From NCBI GenBank assembly GCA_016721245.1, contig JADKIQ010000020.1, forward strand, positions 47,741-111,740: 64,000 nt of DNA. The letters run 5' to 3'. Below the pieces are notes generated by a model. The model searched no databases. It saw only the letters and a program-made list of their open reading frames with translations, and was not told the DNA's origin. Source of the DNA: Sphingobacteriales bacterium (GTDB lineage Bacteria; Bacteroidota; Bacteroidia; Chitinophagales; JADIYW01). Below are positions 1 to 7,770 of this stretch, piece after piece (positions within the stretch are counted from its first letter, which is position 1; every line of letters starts with the position of its first letter). The position numbers and the translations under genes were made by a program.

Positions 1-62
1 TGAAAGACTTAGCATCTACCACTCATCCATACGTAAATGAAAGTTATCATCATCATATTTAA
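1..62 (+). CDS. C-terminal end of an upstream gene, probably ActF of alternative complex III
   Basis: An open frame enters from the left edge (codons from position 3) and stops at TAA 60-62, giving a tail that ends in three His and an Ile. Only 20 codons are visible, so the product cannot be proven. In Bacteroidota the quinol:cytochrome c oxidoreductase (alternative complex III) genes usually precede coxB, and the last one, ActF, is the natural candidate. The next start is 13 bp downstream, which suggests one operon. The identity is inferred from gene order. Confidence 0.5.
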   Translation, partial: KDLASTTHPYVNESYHHHI

Positions 63-75
63 AATTTAGTCAGAC

Positions 76-1572
76 ATGGCAATTATATTAGGCTTATTAA
101 CGTTAGTGTTGTTGTACATCGTAATTGTACAAATAAGCAAGGCATCAGATTTAATCAAGTCCTTGCGTTCCGGTGATGAAAAAGAAGAGTCATTTGGAAA
201 CAGTGCATTATTTACCTCTATTATCGGTTTTGGAGTACTTGTTTATTCTATTGTAACTTGTTTTGTATATGGCCCAACGATGTTACCGAAACCTGCTTCC
301 GAACAAGGCGTTTGGATAAATGATTTAATGAATGTCACAATTGTGTTAACAGGTGTCGTATTTATCATTACTCAGGCACTTTTATTCTGGTTTGTATATA
401 AATATCATTACAGAAAAGGTAGAAAAGCATATTTCTTTGCAGATAATAATAAACTGGAAGTAGCCTGGACAGTCGTTCCTGCTATCGTGCTCACTTTTTT
501 AATTGGTTTCGGTATACAGAAATGGTTTAAAATATTCTCACCCGCACCAAAAGATGCAGTTTTAATTGAAGCTACCGGTAAACAATATGCATGGTCAATA
601 CGTTATTCTGGTGCTGATCATACATTAGGAAAAAGAGACTTTTCCCTCGTGAATCCAGATAATGAATTGGGAATAAACTGGAATGATGCTGCAAGTCATG
701 ATGATTTCATGGCGGATGAAATAGTATTACCGGTAAATAAACCGGTTTCAATAAATGTTGGTGCATTGGATGTTATACATAATTTTTGGTTGCCTCATTT
801 CAGATTAATGATGTCGGCTGTTCCTGGTGTTCCAACACACCTTTGGTTTCGTCCGACTATAACCACTGAAGAAATGAAAAAGGAAACGAACAATCCTAAC
901 TTCGAATATGTTGTAGCTTGTAATAAATTATGTGGTTCCGGACACTATAATATGAAGAAAAAAGTAAGAGTAGTATCACAGGAAGAATATGAAAAATGGT
1001 TCAGTGAACAAAAGTCTTATTATGCAACTGTTGTAAAGCCTGCAATGGAAAGCGGTACATTCAAAATGCCGGTTTCTGAGGTTTCAGAAAACACACCAGC
1101 AGCAGCAACATCTGCAAATGGATTTTCAGGCAAGCTTTCAACAGGCTTTGAATTAGTAGGTGCTGTGAATGGAGGAGTGGAAAATAAATTGGTTAATTTT
1201 ATTCAAAGTGATAAACAGGTTGCTAAAGATATATGGTTTTCTTTTGACAGATTGTTGTTCGAAACAGGTAAGTCAACATTGAAACCTTCATCGCAGGAAC
1301 AGTTGAAAAATATTTCGGAAATAATGAAAGCATTTCCTGCTGTAGAAATTAAGTTAGGTGGATATACCGATAATGTTGGAGATCAGAAAGCTAATTTAAA
1401 ATTATCTGATAACCGGGCAAAAGCAGTAATGGCAGAGTTGATTAAATTGGGTGTGGCTGCTAACAGAATAAAAGCGGAAGGTTATGGTGACCAGTTTCCT
1501 GTTGCTACAAATGATACAGATGCAGGTCGTCAGCAAAACAGAAGAATAGATATTAGAGTAACTAAGAAATAA
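76..1572 (+). CDS. coxB: Cytochrome c oxidase subunit II fused to a C-terminal OmpA-like domain
   Basis: This subunit takes electrons from cytochrome c through its CuA centre and passes them to subunit I. The N-terminal 155 residues hold about four hydrophobic segments, followed by a periplasmic cupredoxin domain. The CuA ligands are visible: His235 and the motif CNKLCGSGHYNM with Cys282, Cys286, His290 and Met293. After a low-complexity linker (about residues 335-385), residues 386-498 form an OmpA_C-type peptidoglycan-binding domain, with the YTDNVGD and NRRIDI motifs that supply the Asp and Arg binding diaminopimelate. Subunit II is normally 250-400 residues; the extra length here is this domain. 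The C-terminus is periplasmic, so the fusion could tether the oxidase to the cell wall. The oxidase part is certain; the tethering role is inference. Confidence 0.95.
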   Translation: MAIILGLLTLVLLYIVIVQISKASDLIKSLRSGDEKEESFGNSALFTSIIGFGVLVYSIVTCFVYGPTMLPKPASEQGVWINDLMNVTIVLTGVVFIITQALLFWFVYKYHYRKGRKAYFFADNNKLEVAWTVVPAIVLTFLIGFGIQKWFKIFSPAPKDAVLIEATGKQYAWSIRYSGADHTLGKRDFSLVNPDNELGINWNDAASHDDFMADEIVLPVNKPVSINVGALDVIHNFWLPHFRLMMSAVPGVPTHLWFRPTITTEEMKKETNNPNFEYVVACNKLCGSGHYNMKKKVRVVSQEEYEKWFSEQKSYYATVVKPAMESGTFKMPVSEVSENTPAAATSANGFSGKLSTGFELVGAVNGGVENKLVNFIQSDKQVAKDIWFSFDRLLFETGKSTLKPSSQEQLKNISEIMKAFPAVEIKLGGYTDNVGDQKANLKLSDNRAKAVMAELIKLGVAANRIKAEGYGDQFPVATNDTDAGRQQNRRIDIRVTKK

Positions 1573-1603
1573 TTAAATTTAAGTAGCCTTAAATTAACAA
1601 TAT

Positions 1604-3430
1604 ATGCAAACGACAACAGTACATGAAACGCATGCAGATGTTCACGTTCACGGTCCAGGACACAGTGGCGGTCATCATCACACGGAAACGTTTATTTCAA
1701 AATATATTTTCAGCTTAGACCACAAAACTATCGGTAAGCAATTCCTGATAATGGGTATGGCATGGGCAATTATAGGCGGTTTCATGTCTGTATTGTTTCG
1801 TGTGCAGTTAGGTTGGCCTGATGAAACATTTCCTATTTTAGAAAGAATTTTTTCTACCTGGTTTACTGATGGAAAATTAAATCCTGAAGCATACTACTCT
1901 CTGATTACAATGCATGGAACCATCATGGTATTCTTCGTATTAACAGCGAGTTTGAGCGGTACTTTCGCAAATGTTTTAATTCCTCTACAAATTGGAGCAA
2001 GAGATATGGCGTCTCCTTTAATGAACGCGTTATCTTTCTGGTTTTTCTTTATCGCAGGTGTTGTAATGTTTGCTTCTTTATTTTTGCCAACAGGTGCTGC
2101 TTCTGCTGGATGGACGATTTATCCACCCTTAAGTGCACTACCACAAACTTCACCAGGTTCGGGTAATGGTATGACATTCTGGTTGATTGCCATGGTATTA
2201 TTCGTAGCATCTACTTTATTAGGTGGTTTAAATTATGTTTCTACTGTTTTAAATATGCGTACTAAAGGTATGACGATGTTTAGATTACCGCTGACGGTAT
2301 GGGCATTATTCTTTACAGCCATCATTGGTATCTTGTCTTTCCCTGTATTGGTTTCTTGTGTGGTACTTTTAATTTTTGACAGAGGATTGGGAACAAGTTT
2401 CTATTTGTCAAATATTGTAATCGGTGGTAAAGCCTTACCATATGCAGGTGGTTCACCTATCTTATTCCAGCATTTATTCTGGTTCTTAGGCCACCCGGAG
2501 GTATATATCATCATTTTACCTGCTATGGGTATGGTATCTGAGATTTTAGCAGTACACTCACGTAAACCTATTTTCGGATACAAAGCGATGATTTTTTCTA
2601 TCTTAGGTATCACCGTATTAGGTTTCATCGTTTGGGCACACCACATGTATCTTTCAGGTATGAATCCTTTCTTAGGTTCAGTATTTACTTTATTTACACT
2701 GTTAATTGCGATACCATCAGCAGTTAAAGTGTTCAACTGGTTGACTACATTGTGGAGAGGTAATATCCGTATTACACCACCATCTATGTTTGCTATTGGT
2801 TTTGTGTCTATGTTTATATCCGGTGGTTTGACAGGTATCTGGCTCGGAAATTCAACTATTGATATTCAATTACATGATACCTATTTTGTGGTTGCACACT
2901 TCCATATTGTAATGGGTATCGCTGCATTCTTTGGTATGTTTGCTGGTATTTATCATTGGTTCCCACGCATGTTTGGCAGAATGATGAATGAAACAATGGC
3001 TTATATTCACTTCGCTATTACATTTATTGGTGCATACCTTATATTCTGGCCTATGCACTTTATAGGTTTAGCTGGTGTACCTAGAAGATATTACTCTTTT
3101 AACGAAATTGAAGCGTTCTCACAATACGGTGACTTAAATAAATTAATCAGCGTAGCAACTATCATTGTTTTCTTAGGACAGTTACTTTTCCTCGTAAACT
3201 TCTTCTGGAGTATGTATAGAGGCAGAAAATCTGTACAAAACCCTTGGCAGGCAAATACATTGGAATGGACTTCACCTATCGAAGGTATTCATGGAAACTG
3301 GGATGGTGAACTTCCTACAGTACATAGATGGCCATATGATTACAGTAGAGATCCGAATAGTGACATTGATTTCATACCTCAGACGGTTCCATTGACTGAA
3401 GAAGAAAAAAAAGATAAAATTCATCATTAA
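1604..3430 (+). CDS. coxA: Cytochrome c oxidase subunit I
   Basis: Catalytic heme-copper subunit that reduces O2 to water and pumps protons in the inner membrane. About 12 hydrophobic segments are seen. The active-site motif HPEVY (His297 to Tyr301) carries the CuB His and the cross-linked Tyr; the CuB His pair is in WAHHMY, and the heme ligands are in HDTYFVVAHFH. This pattern is that of an A-type oxidase. The length (608 aa) is usual for Bacteroidota. The first 27 residues are unusually His-rich (eleven His), which could bind metal on the cytoplasmic side; that role is speculative. The start is 31 bp after coxB, in one operon. Confidence 0.97.
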   Translation: MQTTTVHETHADVHVHGPGHSGGHHHTETFISKYIFSLDHKTIGKQFLIMGMAWAIIGGFMSVLFRVQLGWPDETFPILERIFSTWFTDGKLNPEAYYSLITMHGTIMVFFVLTASLSGTFANVLIPLQIGARDMASPLMNALSFWFFFIAGVVMFASLFLPTGAASAGWTIYPPLSALPQTSPGSGNGMTFWLIAMVLFVASTLLGGLNYVSTVLNMRTKGMTMFRLPLTVWALFFTAIIGILSFPVLVSCVVLLIFDRGLGTSFYLSNIVIGGKALPYAGGSPILFQHLFWFLGHPEVYIIILPAMGMVSEILAVHSRKPIFGYKAMIFSILGITVLGFIVWAHHMYLSGMNPFLGSVFTLFTLLIAIPSAVKVFNWLTTLWRGNIRITPPSMFAIGFVSMFISGGLTGIWLGNSTIDIQLHDTYFVVAHFHIVMGIAAFFGMFAGIYHWFPRMFGRMMNETMAYIHFAITFIGAYLIFWPMHFIGLAGVPRRYYSFNEIEAFSQYGDLNKLISVATIIVFLGQLLFLVNFFWSMYRGRKSVQNPWQANTLEWTSPIEGIHGNWDGELPTVHRWPYDYSRDPNSDIDFIPQTVPLTEEEKKDKIHH

Positions 3431-3459
3431 TACAGAAAGATTAAATTGCTTATTCTAAC

Positions 3460-4365
3460 GTGAAAACAGAAAGAATATATATTGACAGACCTTCATTCGG
3501 TAAGATACTTTCTTTAAAGATGAAAGATATTATGGAATTAACTAAATTCCGGTTATCTTTTCTGGTTGTCTTTTCTGCAGTAATGGCGTATCTGGTTGCT
3601 AATCCACTCACTGTTGAATGGCTGAAAATCGTTTTGCTTTCTTTAGGAGGTTTCTTGGTTACCGCCTCTTCTAATACCATTAATCAGTTAATAGAGAAAG
3701 ATACAGACAAGCTAATGGATAGAACAAAAAATCGTCCATTGCCTTCCGGAAGAATGAAACCAATAGAAGCTTATTTAATTGCTGGATGTACTGGTGTAAC
3801 AGGAATATTTATTTTGGGAGTGGTATTTAATCCAATCAGTGGATTATTAGGTGCATTAGCATTAATTTCATACGCATTTATTTATACGCCGTTTAAGAAA
3901 ATAAGCCCAATTGCTGTATTTATCGGAGCAATACCAGGCTCTATGCCATTATTAATTGGATGGACAGCAGCAACCGGTACTATAGGATTAGGTGGTGTGA
4001 TATTATTCTCTATTCAGTTTTTTTGGCAGATTCCTCATTTCTGGTCTATTGCATGGTTATTAAACGATGACTATAAAAAAGCCGGATATTATTTGCTGCC
4101 ATCCGCTGACGGAAAAAACAGAACAACAGCATTACAAAATATTCCTTATTTACTGTGCCTGATTGCAGTAAGCGTATTACCATATGCATTTGGGTTCACA
4201 GGAAGAATATCATTAATAGTGGCTTTAATAGCAGGGTTGTTTTTTTTAATAAACGGAATTCAATTAGCAACGGATATATCAGATAAAAGTGCAAGAAAAC
4301 TGATGTTTGCATCTTTCATGTACATTCCGGTAGTATTTATTGCATTCGTTTTAGATAAAGTATAA
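3460..4365 (+). CDS. cyoE: Protoheme IX farnesyltransferase (heme O synthase)
   Basis: A UbiA-family membrane prenyltransferase that adds a farnesyl group to heme B to make heme O, the precursor of heme A for the oxidase encoded around it. The family's Asp-rich substrate site is clear (NQLIEKDTDKLMDRT, then NRPLPSG), with about nine membrane segments. A GTG start at 3460 gives 301 aa. An ATG at 3520 (start MKDIMELTKFR) is an alternative that removes a polar leader and is closer to the usual N-terminus. It is placed between coxA and the subunit III genes, so heme supply is probably co-expressed with the oxidase. Confidence 0.93.
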   Translation: MKTERIYIDRPSFGKILSLKMKDIMELTKFRLSFLVVFSAVMAYLVANPLTVEWLKIVLLSLGGFLVTASSNTINQLIEKDTDKLMDRTKNRPLPSGRMKPIEAYLIAGCTGVTGIFILGVVFNPISGLLGALALISYAFIYTPFKKISPIAVFIGAIPGSMPLLIGWTAATGTIGLGGVILFSIQFFWQIPHFWSIAWLLNDDYKKAGYYLLPSADGKNRTTALQNIPYLLCLIAVSVLPYAFGFTGRISLIVALIAGLFFLINGIQLATDISDKSARKLMFASFMYIPVVFIAFVLDKV

Positions 4366-4367
4366 AA

Positions 4368-4991
4368 TTGGCAGAGACAACGAAATATAAGATTAATAAT
4401 CAGGGAGCACACCGTTTCACTATGTACTTATTCATAGTGACAACTTCTATGATTTTTGCAGGGTTTACAAGTGCCTTTTTAGTACGTAAAGGCGGCGGCG
4501 GAGCGTGGACACCTTTTGATATTCCGGCAATTTTTAAAGTGTCAACGTTACTGATATTATTAAGCAGTGTGTTTTTGCAGGCTGCTCATATAGCTAATAA
4601 AAAACAGCATAAACTAATGACGGCAGTTAGTTTATTTTTTACGCTGGTATTGGGCTTGTTATTCTGTTACTACCAGATACAAGGCTGGAAACAGTTAAAT
4701 GATGTCGGAGTTTATCTTTCTTTTAATCCAAATCCGGCCGGACCATATTTTTTAGTAATTACGTTTATACATGCACTACACGTATCTGTTGCAATATTGT
4801 TTTTATTTATTGCATTTGTGCATTCGGTAATTTTATTAAGAAGATCAACGAGCATTGAAATATTAGATGAAATTGAAACAAAAGAAAAAGGAATCCTTAA
4901 TATACGCACGGATTTACTGACTTTGTTTTGGCATTTCATGGGTATACTTTGGGTATATTTATATTTCTTTTTAACCTTAAATTTAAAGTAG
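4368..4991 (+). CDS. Cytochrome c oxidase subunit III family protein, first copy
   Basis: A heme-copper oxidase subunit III homologue of 207 aa with five hydrophobic segments. The family pattern is visible in the HALHVSVAILFLF and FWHFMGILWVYLYFF segments; the last matches the usual WHFVDxVW region. The ORF opens with TTG two bases after the cyoE stop, so translation is probably coupled; no nearby ATG fits better until MYLFIV inside the first membrane segment. Bacteroidota oxidase operons often carry two adjacent subunit III genes, and this one is the shorter and more divergent. Which copy is the structural subunit cannot be told from sequence. Confidence 0.85.
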   Translation: MAETTKYKINNQGAHRFTMYLFIVTTSMIFAGFTSAFLVRKGGGGAWTPFDIPAIFKVSTLLILLSSVFLQAAHIANKKQHKLMTAVSLFFTLVLGLLFCYYQIQGWKQLNDVGVYLSFNPNPAGPYFLVITFIHALHVSVAILFLFIAFVHSVILLRRSTSIEILDEIETKEKGILNIRTDLLTLFWHFMGILWVYLYFFLTLNLK

Positions 4992-5006
4992 AAAAATCAT
5001 ACTGTA

Positions 5007-5750
5007 ATGGCAGAAGTTTTAGAAATACAAGAAGAGCATCACGCAGATTTATTGCCTACGCCAGATAATGGCGAAGGAGGTGAAAAAACAGCAATGAATA
5101 TCAGTTATGGTAAAACCATGATGTGGTATTTCCTATTATCTGATGCATTTACATTTTCAGCATTCCTAATTGCGTATGCATCTATAAGATTAGCACAAGC
5201 ATGGTGGCCAAATCCAAATTTGGTTTTTAAATCCTTTCCGGGTTTAGGACATGCAAATGCTCCATTAGCATTCGTGAGTGTGATGACATTTATTCTGATT
5301 CTTAGCTCTGTTGCAGTTGTACGTGCCGTACAGGAAGGCCACAGAATGAATCAGAAAGGTGTTATGCTTTGGATGATTGGTGGTATTGTTGGTGGTGCTA
5401 TGTTCTTAGGCTGTCAGGCTTGGGAATGGAGTCACTTAATAGCGGAAGGTTTACGTCCTTTCTACAATCCATTCGGACCGGATGCAAATGGTATTACACA
5501 TTTAGTAGAAGAACATATGGCTGTATCACCGGGACCCATCGCATTCGGCGCATTATTCTTCGGTATTACAGGATTTCACGGATTCCACGTATTTACAGGA
5601 GTTTGTATTAATATCTGGGCATTCTTTGCTACGGCAAATGGTACTTTCCAGAGAAGAGGTCATTATGAAATGATTGAAAAGGTTGGTTTATACTGGCACT
5701 TTGTGGATTTAGTATGGGTGTTTGTATTCTTAGCATTCTATTTAATGTAA
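5007..5750 (+). CDS. coxC: Cytochrome c oxidase subunit III, second copy
   Basis: This is the better-conserved subunit III (247 aa) with about six to seven membrane segments. Family motifs are GITGFHGFHVFTG and YWHFVDLVWVFVFLAFY at the C-terminus. The protein stabilises subunit I and its proton uptake path; it binds no metal. It starts 15 bp after the first copy. The N-terminal 30 residues are polar and acidic, as in many Bacteroidota homologues. Confidence 0.92.
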   Translation: MAEVLEIQEEHHADLLPTPDNGEGGEKTAMNISYGKTMMWYFLLSDAFTFSAFLIAYASIRLAQAWWPNPNLVFKSFPGLGHANAPLAFVSVMTFILILSSVAVVRAVQEGHRMNQKGVMLWMIGGIVGGAMFLGCQAWEWSHLIAEGLRPFYNPFGPDANGITHLVEEHMAVSPGPIAFGALFFGITGFHGFHVFTGVCINIWAFFATANGTFQRRGHYEMIEKVGLYWHFVDLVWVFVFLAFYLM

Positions 5751-5778
5751 TTGTTTTATAAAAAATTAAAAGAAAGAT

Positions 5779-6105
5779 ATGTCTAGTCATTTATCAGAAG
5801 AACAATATCAGTCAGGTGTAAAAGCAGTCTGGAGAGCAACGGCAATTCTTAGTATTGTTACTGTAGTTGAAGTAGCAGTTGCACTAATATTAGGACCGCA
5901 TTTGCCAAAATTAGTTATGAATACATTCTATGTGCTTGCAAGTTTAGCAAAAGCTTTCTTTATCGTAGGTGAATTTATGCACTTGAAATACGAGAAACGT
6001 GCCTTTATGCTTTCTCTTGGAGTTCCATTAGTTTTCCTGGTTTGGGCAATTATTGCATTTGCTACAGAAGGACATTACTGGAATATCTTGAATCATCCTA
6101 AATAA
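5779..6105 (+). CDS. Cytochrome c oxidase subunit IV (prokaryotic type)
   Basis: A 108-aa protein with three hydrophobic segments, the size and topology of the prokaryotic subunit IV family (COX4_pro). The segment FFIVGEFMHLKYEKR matches the conserved loop after the second membrane helix. It is an accessory oxidase subunit helping assembly or CuB loading. Start ATG at 5779 lies after an A-rich stretch typical of this phylum; no Shine-Dalgarno is seen. Its place after the two subunit III genes supports the call. Confidence 0.85.
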   Translation: MSSHLSEEQYQSGVKAVWRATAILSIVTVVEVAVALILGPHLPKLVMNTFYVLASLAKAFFIVGEFMHLKYEKRAFMLSLGVPLVFLVWAIIAFATEGHYWNILNHPK

Positions 6106-6111
6106 TCTTTA

Positions 6112-6852
6112 TTGAAAAATAATAAAAGAGTCGGGTTTATTGCTGCCGTAATAGTAGTTGCATTATTTCCGGTTGCATTCTTTCTGGTATTTAACTATCT
6201 GAATAAACATAGACCGACACTGGAAACGGATAAATGTTTGCCAATTTACGGTCCTAAAGAACCTTTTAAGTCGAAAGATTATCGTGACAGAGATATCATA
6301 GATACTGCTTATTTTAAAGTTCCTCCTTTTTCTTTTTTAGATCAGAACGGTGATACTGTTACAGAAGCTATTATGAACGGAAAAGTAACCGTAGTTGATT
6401 TCTTCTTCACTACCTGCAAAAGCATCTGTATTGATATGACCAGCAATCTGCATCTCGTGCAGGATAAATTTGTAACAGATAAAGACGTATTGATACTTTC
6501 CCATACAGTTGATCCTGAAACAGATTCTGTAAAACAATTATTCAATTATTCTGTTGAAAAGGATGTGAATTCCAGAATGTGGAGATTGCTGACCGGAGAC
6601 AAGAAAGAACTGTATAAACAAGCTCGTAACGGGTATTTTATTACAGCGATGCAAGGTGACGGTGGTCCGACGGATTTTATTCACGATCAGAAATTTGTAC
6701 TAATTGATAAGGAAAGACGAATCAGAGGATATTATGACGGGACAGATAAGAAATCAGTTGATCAGTTGATAAAAGACATTCAAATGTTACTGGTGAGTTA
6801 TATTGTTCCCATGAAAAGGAACGACCCTAAGTACAAGAAAGAGAAAAAATAA
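6112..6852 (+). CDS. SCO1/SenC family copper chaperone
   Basis: A membrane-anchored thioredoxin-fold protein that delivers copper to the CuA site of subunit II. One N-terminal membrane segment (residues 7-29) is followed by a periplasmic domain. The copper ligands are visible: the CxxxC motif at Cys102 and Cys106 (TTCKSICIDM) and a later His in the IHDQKFVLID segment. Start TTG at 6112, six bases after subunit IV; the downstream ATG codons lie inside the domain, so TTG is the best choice. Its length (246 aa) is usual. Confidence 0.9.
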   Translation: MKNNKRVGFIAAVIVVALFPVAFFLVFNYLNKHRPTLETDKCLPIYGPKEPFKSKDYRDRDIIDTAYFKVPPFSFLDQNGDTVTEAIMNGKVTVVDFFFTTCKSICIDMTSNLHLVQDKFVTDKDVLILSHTVDPETDSVKQLFNYSVEKDVNSRMWRLLTGDKKELYKQARNGYFITAMQGDGGPTDFIHDQKFVLIDKERRIRGYYDGTDKKSVDQLIKDIQMLLVSYIVPMKRNDPKYKKEKK

Positions 6853-6888
6853 ATCAGAATTTATAGATTGTTCTAAAATCTTTATTGT

Positions 6889-7425
6889 ATGCTTCAAAAT
6901 ACTTCTACTAAAACAATCAATCTTGTCATTGCAATAATTTCTGTTGCTGTACCCAGTCTGGTTATTGCTATGCTGAAATTTGCGCCACCTGCGATTACCC
7001 ACAATATTGATTTGAGTTTTTTTCCAAAATTTCATGCTTTTGTAAATACAGGAACTACCCTTTGTTTGTTAACGGGATTGTTCTTTATAAAAAATAAAAA
7101 CAGTAGCTCTCACAGAATAGCTATGTTGACAGCATTATTACTTTCCGTTGTTTTTCTGTTGTCATACGTTATTTATCATACGTTAAAGGCAGAAGATAGC
7201 AAGTTTGGTGGAGAAGGGGTTTTACGTTATGCTTACTTTTTTATCTTGATTTCACATATTATACTCTCTGCAATTGTATTGCCTTTTGTATTAAAAACTT
7301 TTTCTTTTGCATTTAAGAACGATTTTATACAACACAAGAAATGGGCGAAATTTACTTATCCATTGTGGCTATATGTGGCAATCACCGGAGTTTTGGTGTA
7401 CGTGTTTATGGCGCCTTATTATTAA
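6889..7425 (+). CDS. DUF420 family membrane protein
   Basis: A 178-aa protein with about five hydrophobic segments and several conserved His residues in the membrane (for example SYVIYHTLK and ISHIILSAIVLPF). This is the pattern of the DUF420 family; a Bacillus member (CtaM/YozB) is needed for heme-A oxidase activity. It follows the SCO gene by 36 bp in the oxidase operon, so a role in oxidase assembly is likely. The role is inferred from family and position. Confidence 0.8.
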   Translation: MLQNTSTKTINLVIAIISVAVPSLVIAMLKFAPPAITHNIDLSFFPKFHAFVNTGTTLCLLTGLFFIKNKNSSSHRIAMLTALLLSVVFLLSYVIYHTLKAEDSKFGGEGVLRYAYFFILISHIILSAIVLPFVLKTFSFAFKNDFIQHKKWAKFTYPLWLYVAITGVLVYVFMAPYY

Positions 7426-7471
7426 CGCTAAATTCACTCTTCTAATCTAGTTATTGTGTAATTTTACAAGT

Positions 7472-7702
7472 ATGCAAATCAGGAAATATATACCATTTAT
7501 TTTTACAATACTTTTATTAAGTATTTCTATTCTCTCGCAGGCACAATGCGCCATGTGTAAAGGTACTGTGCAAACTTCTCAGTATGCAAAAAGTATCAAT
7601 AACGGTATAGAATATTTATTAATGGCTCCTATTCTCTTGGTTGGCGTTATTGTGTTTCTCTGGGTGAAAAATAAAGAGAAATTTCAAACAAAAGAAAATT
7701 AG
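7472..7702 (+). CDS. Small membrane protein with an N-terminal CxxC, end of oxidase operon
   Basis: A 76-aa protein: a signal-like hydrophobic segment (residues 1-22, ending ILSQAQ), then CAMCKGTV just after the presumed cleavage site, then one membrane helix near the C-terminus (YLLMAPILLVGVIVFLWV). ATG at 7472 is preferred to an in-frame TTG at 7454 because the signal peptide begins there. The function is unknown. The exposed Cys pair and the position behind SCO and DUF420 suggest a metal or redox role in oxidase assembly; this is inference. Confidence 0.7.
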   Translation: MQIRKYIPFIFTILLLSISILSQAQCAMCKGTVQTSQYAKSINNGIEYLLMAPILLVGVIVFLWVKNKEKFQTKEN

Positions 7703-7770
7703 AAATTAATTTTCAACCTCAATTTATTCTCTGCTTCTGAATTCTTAAATTTTCTTTGTACTATTGTAAT

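Noticed and set aside
2401..2736. Antisense open frame within coxA
   Set aside because: Codon pattern and conservation belong to coxA; the antisense frame has no support.
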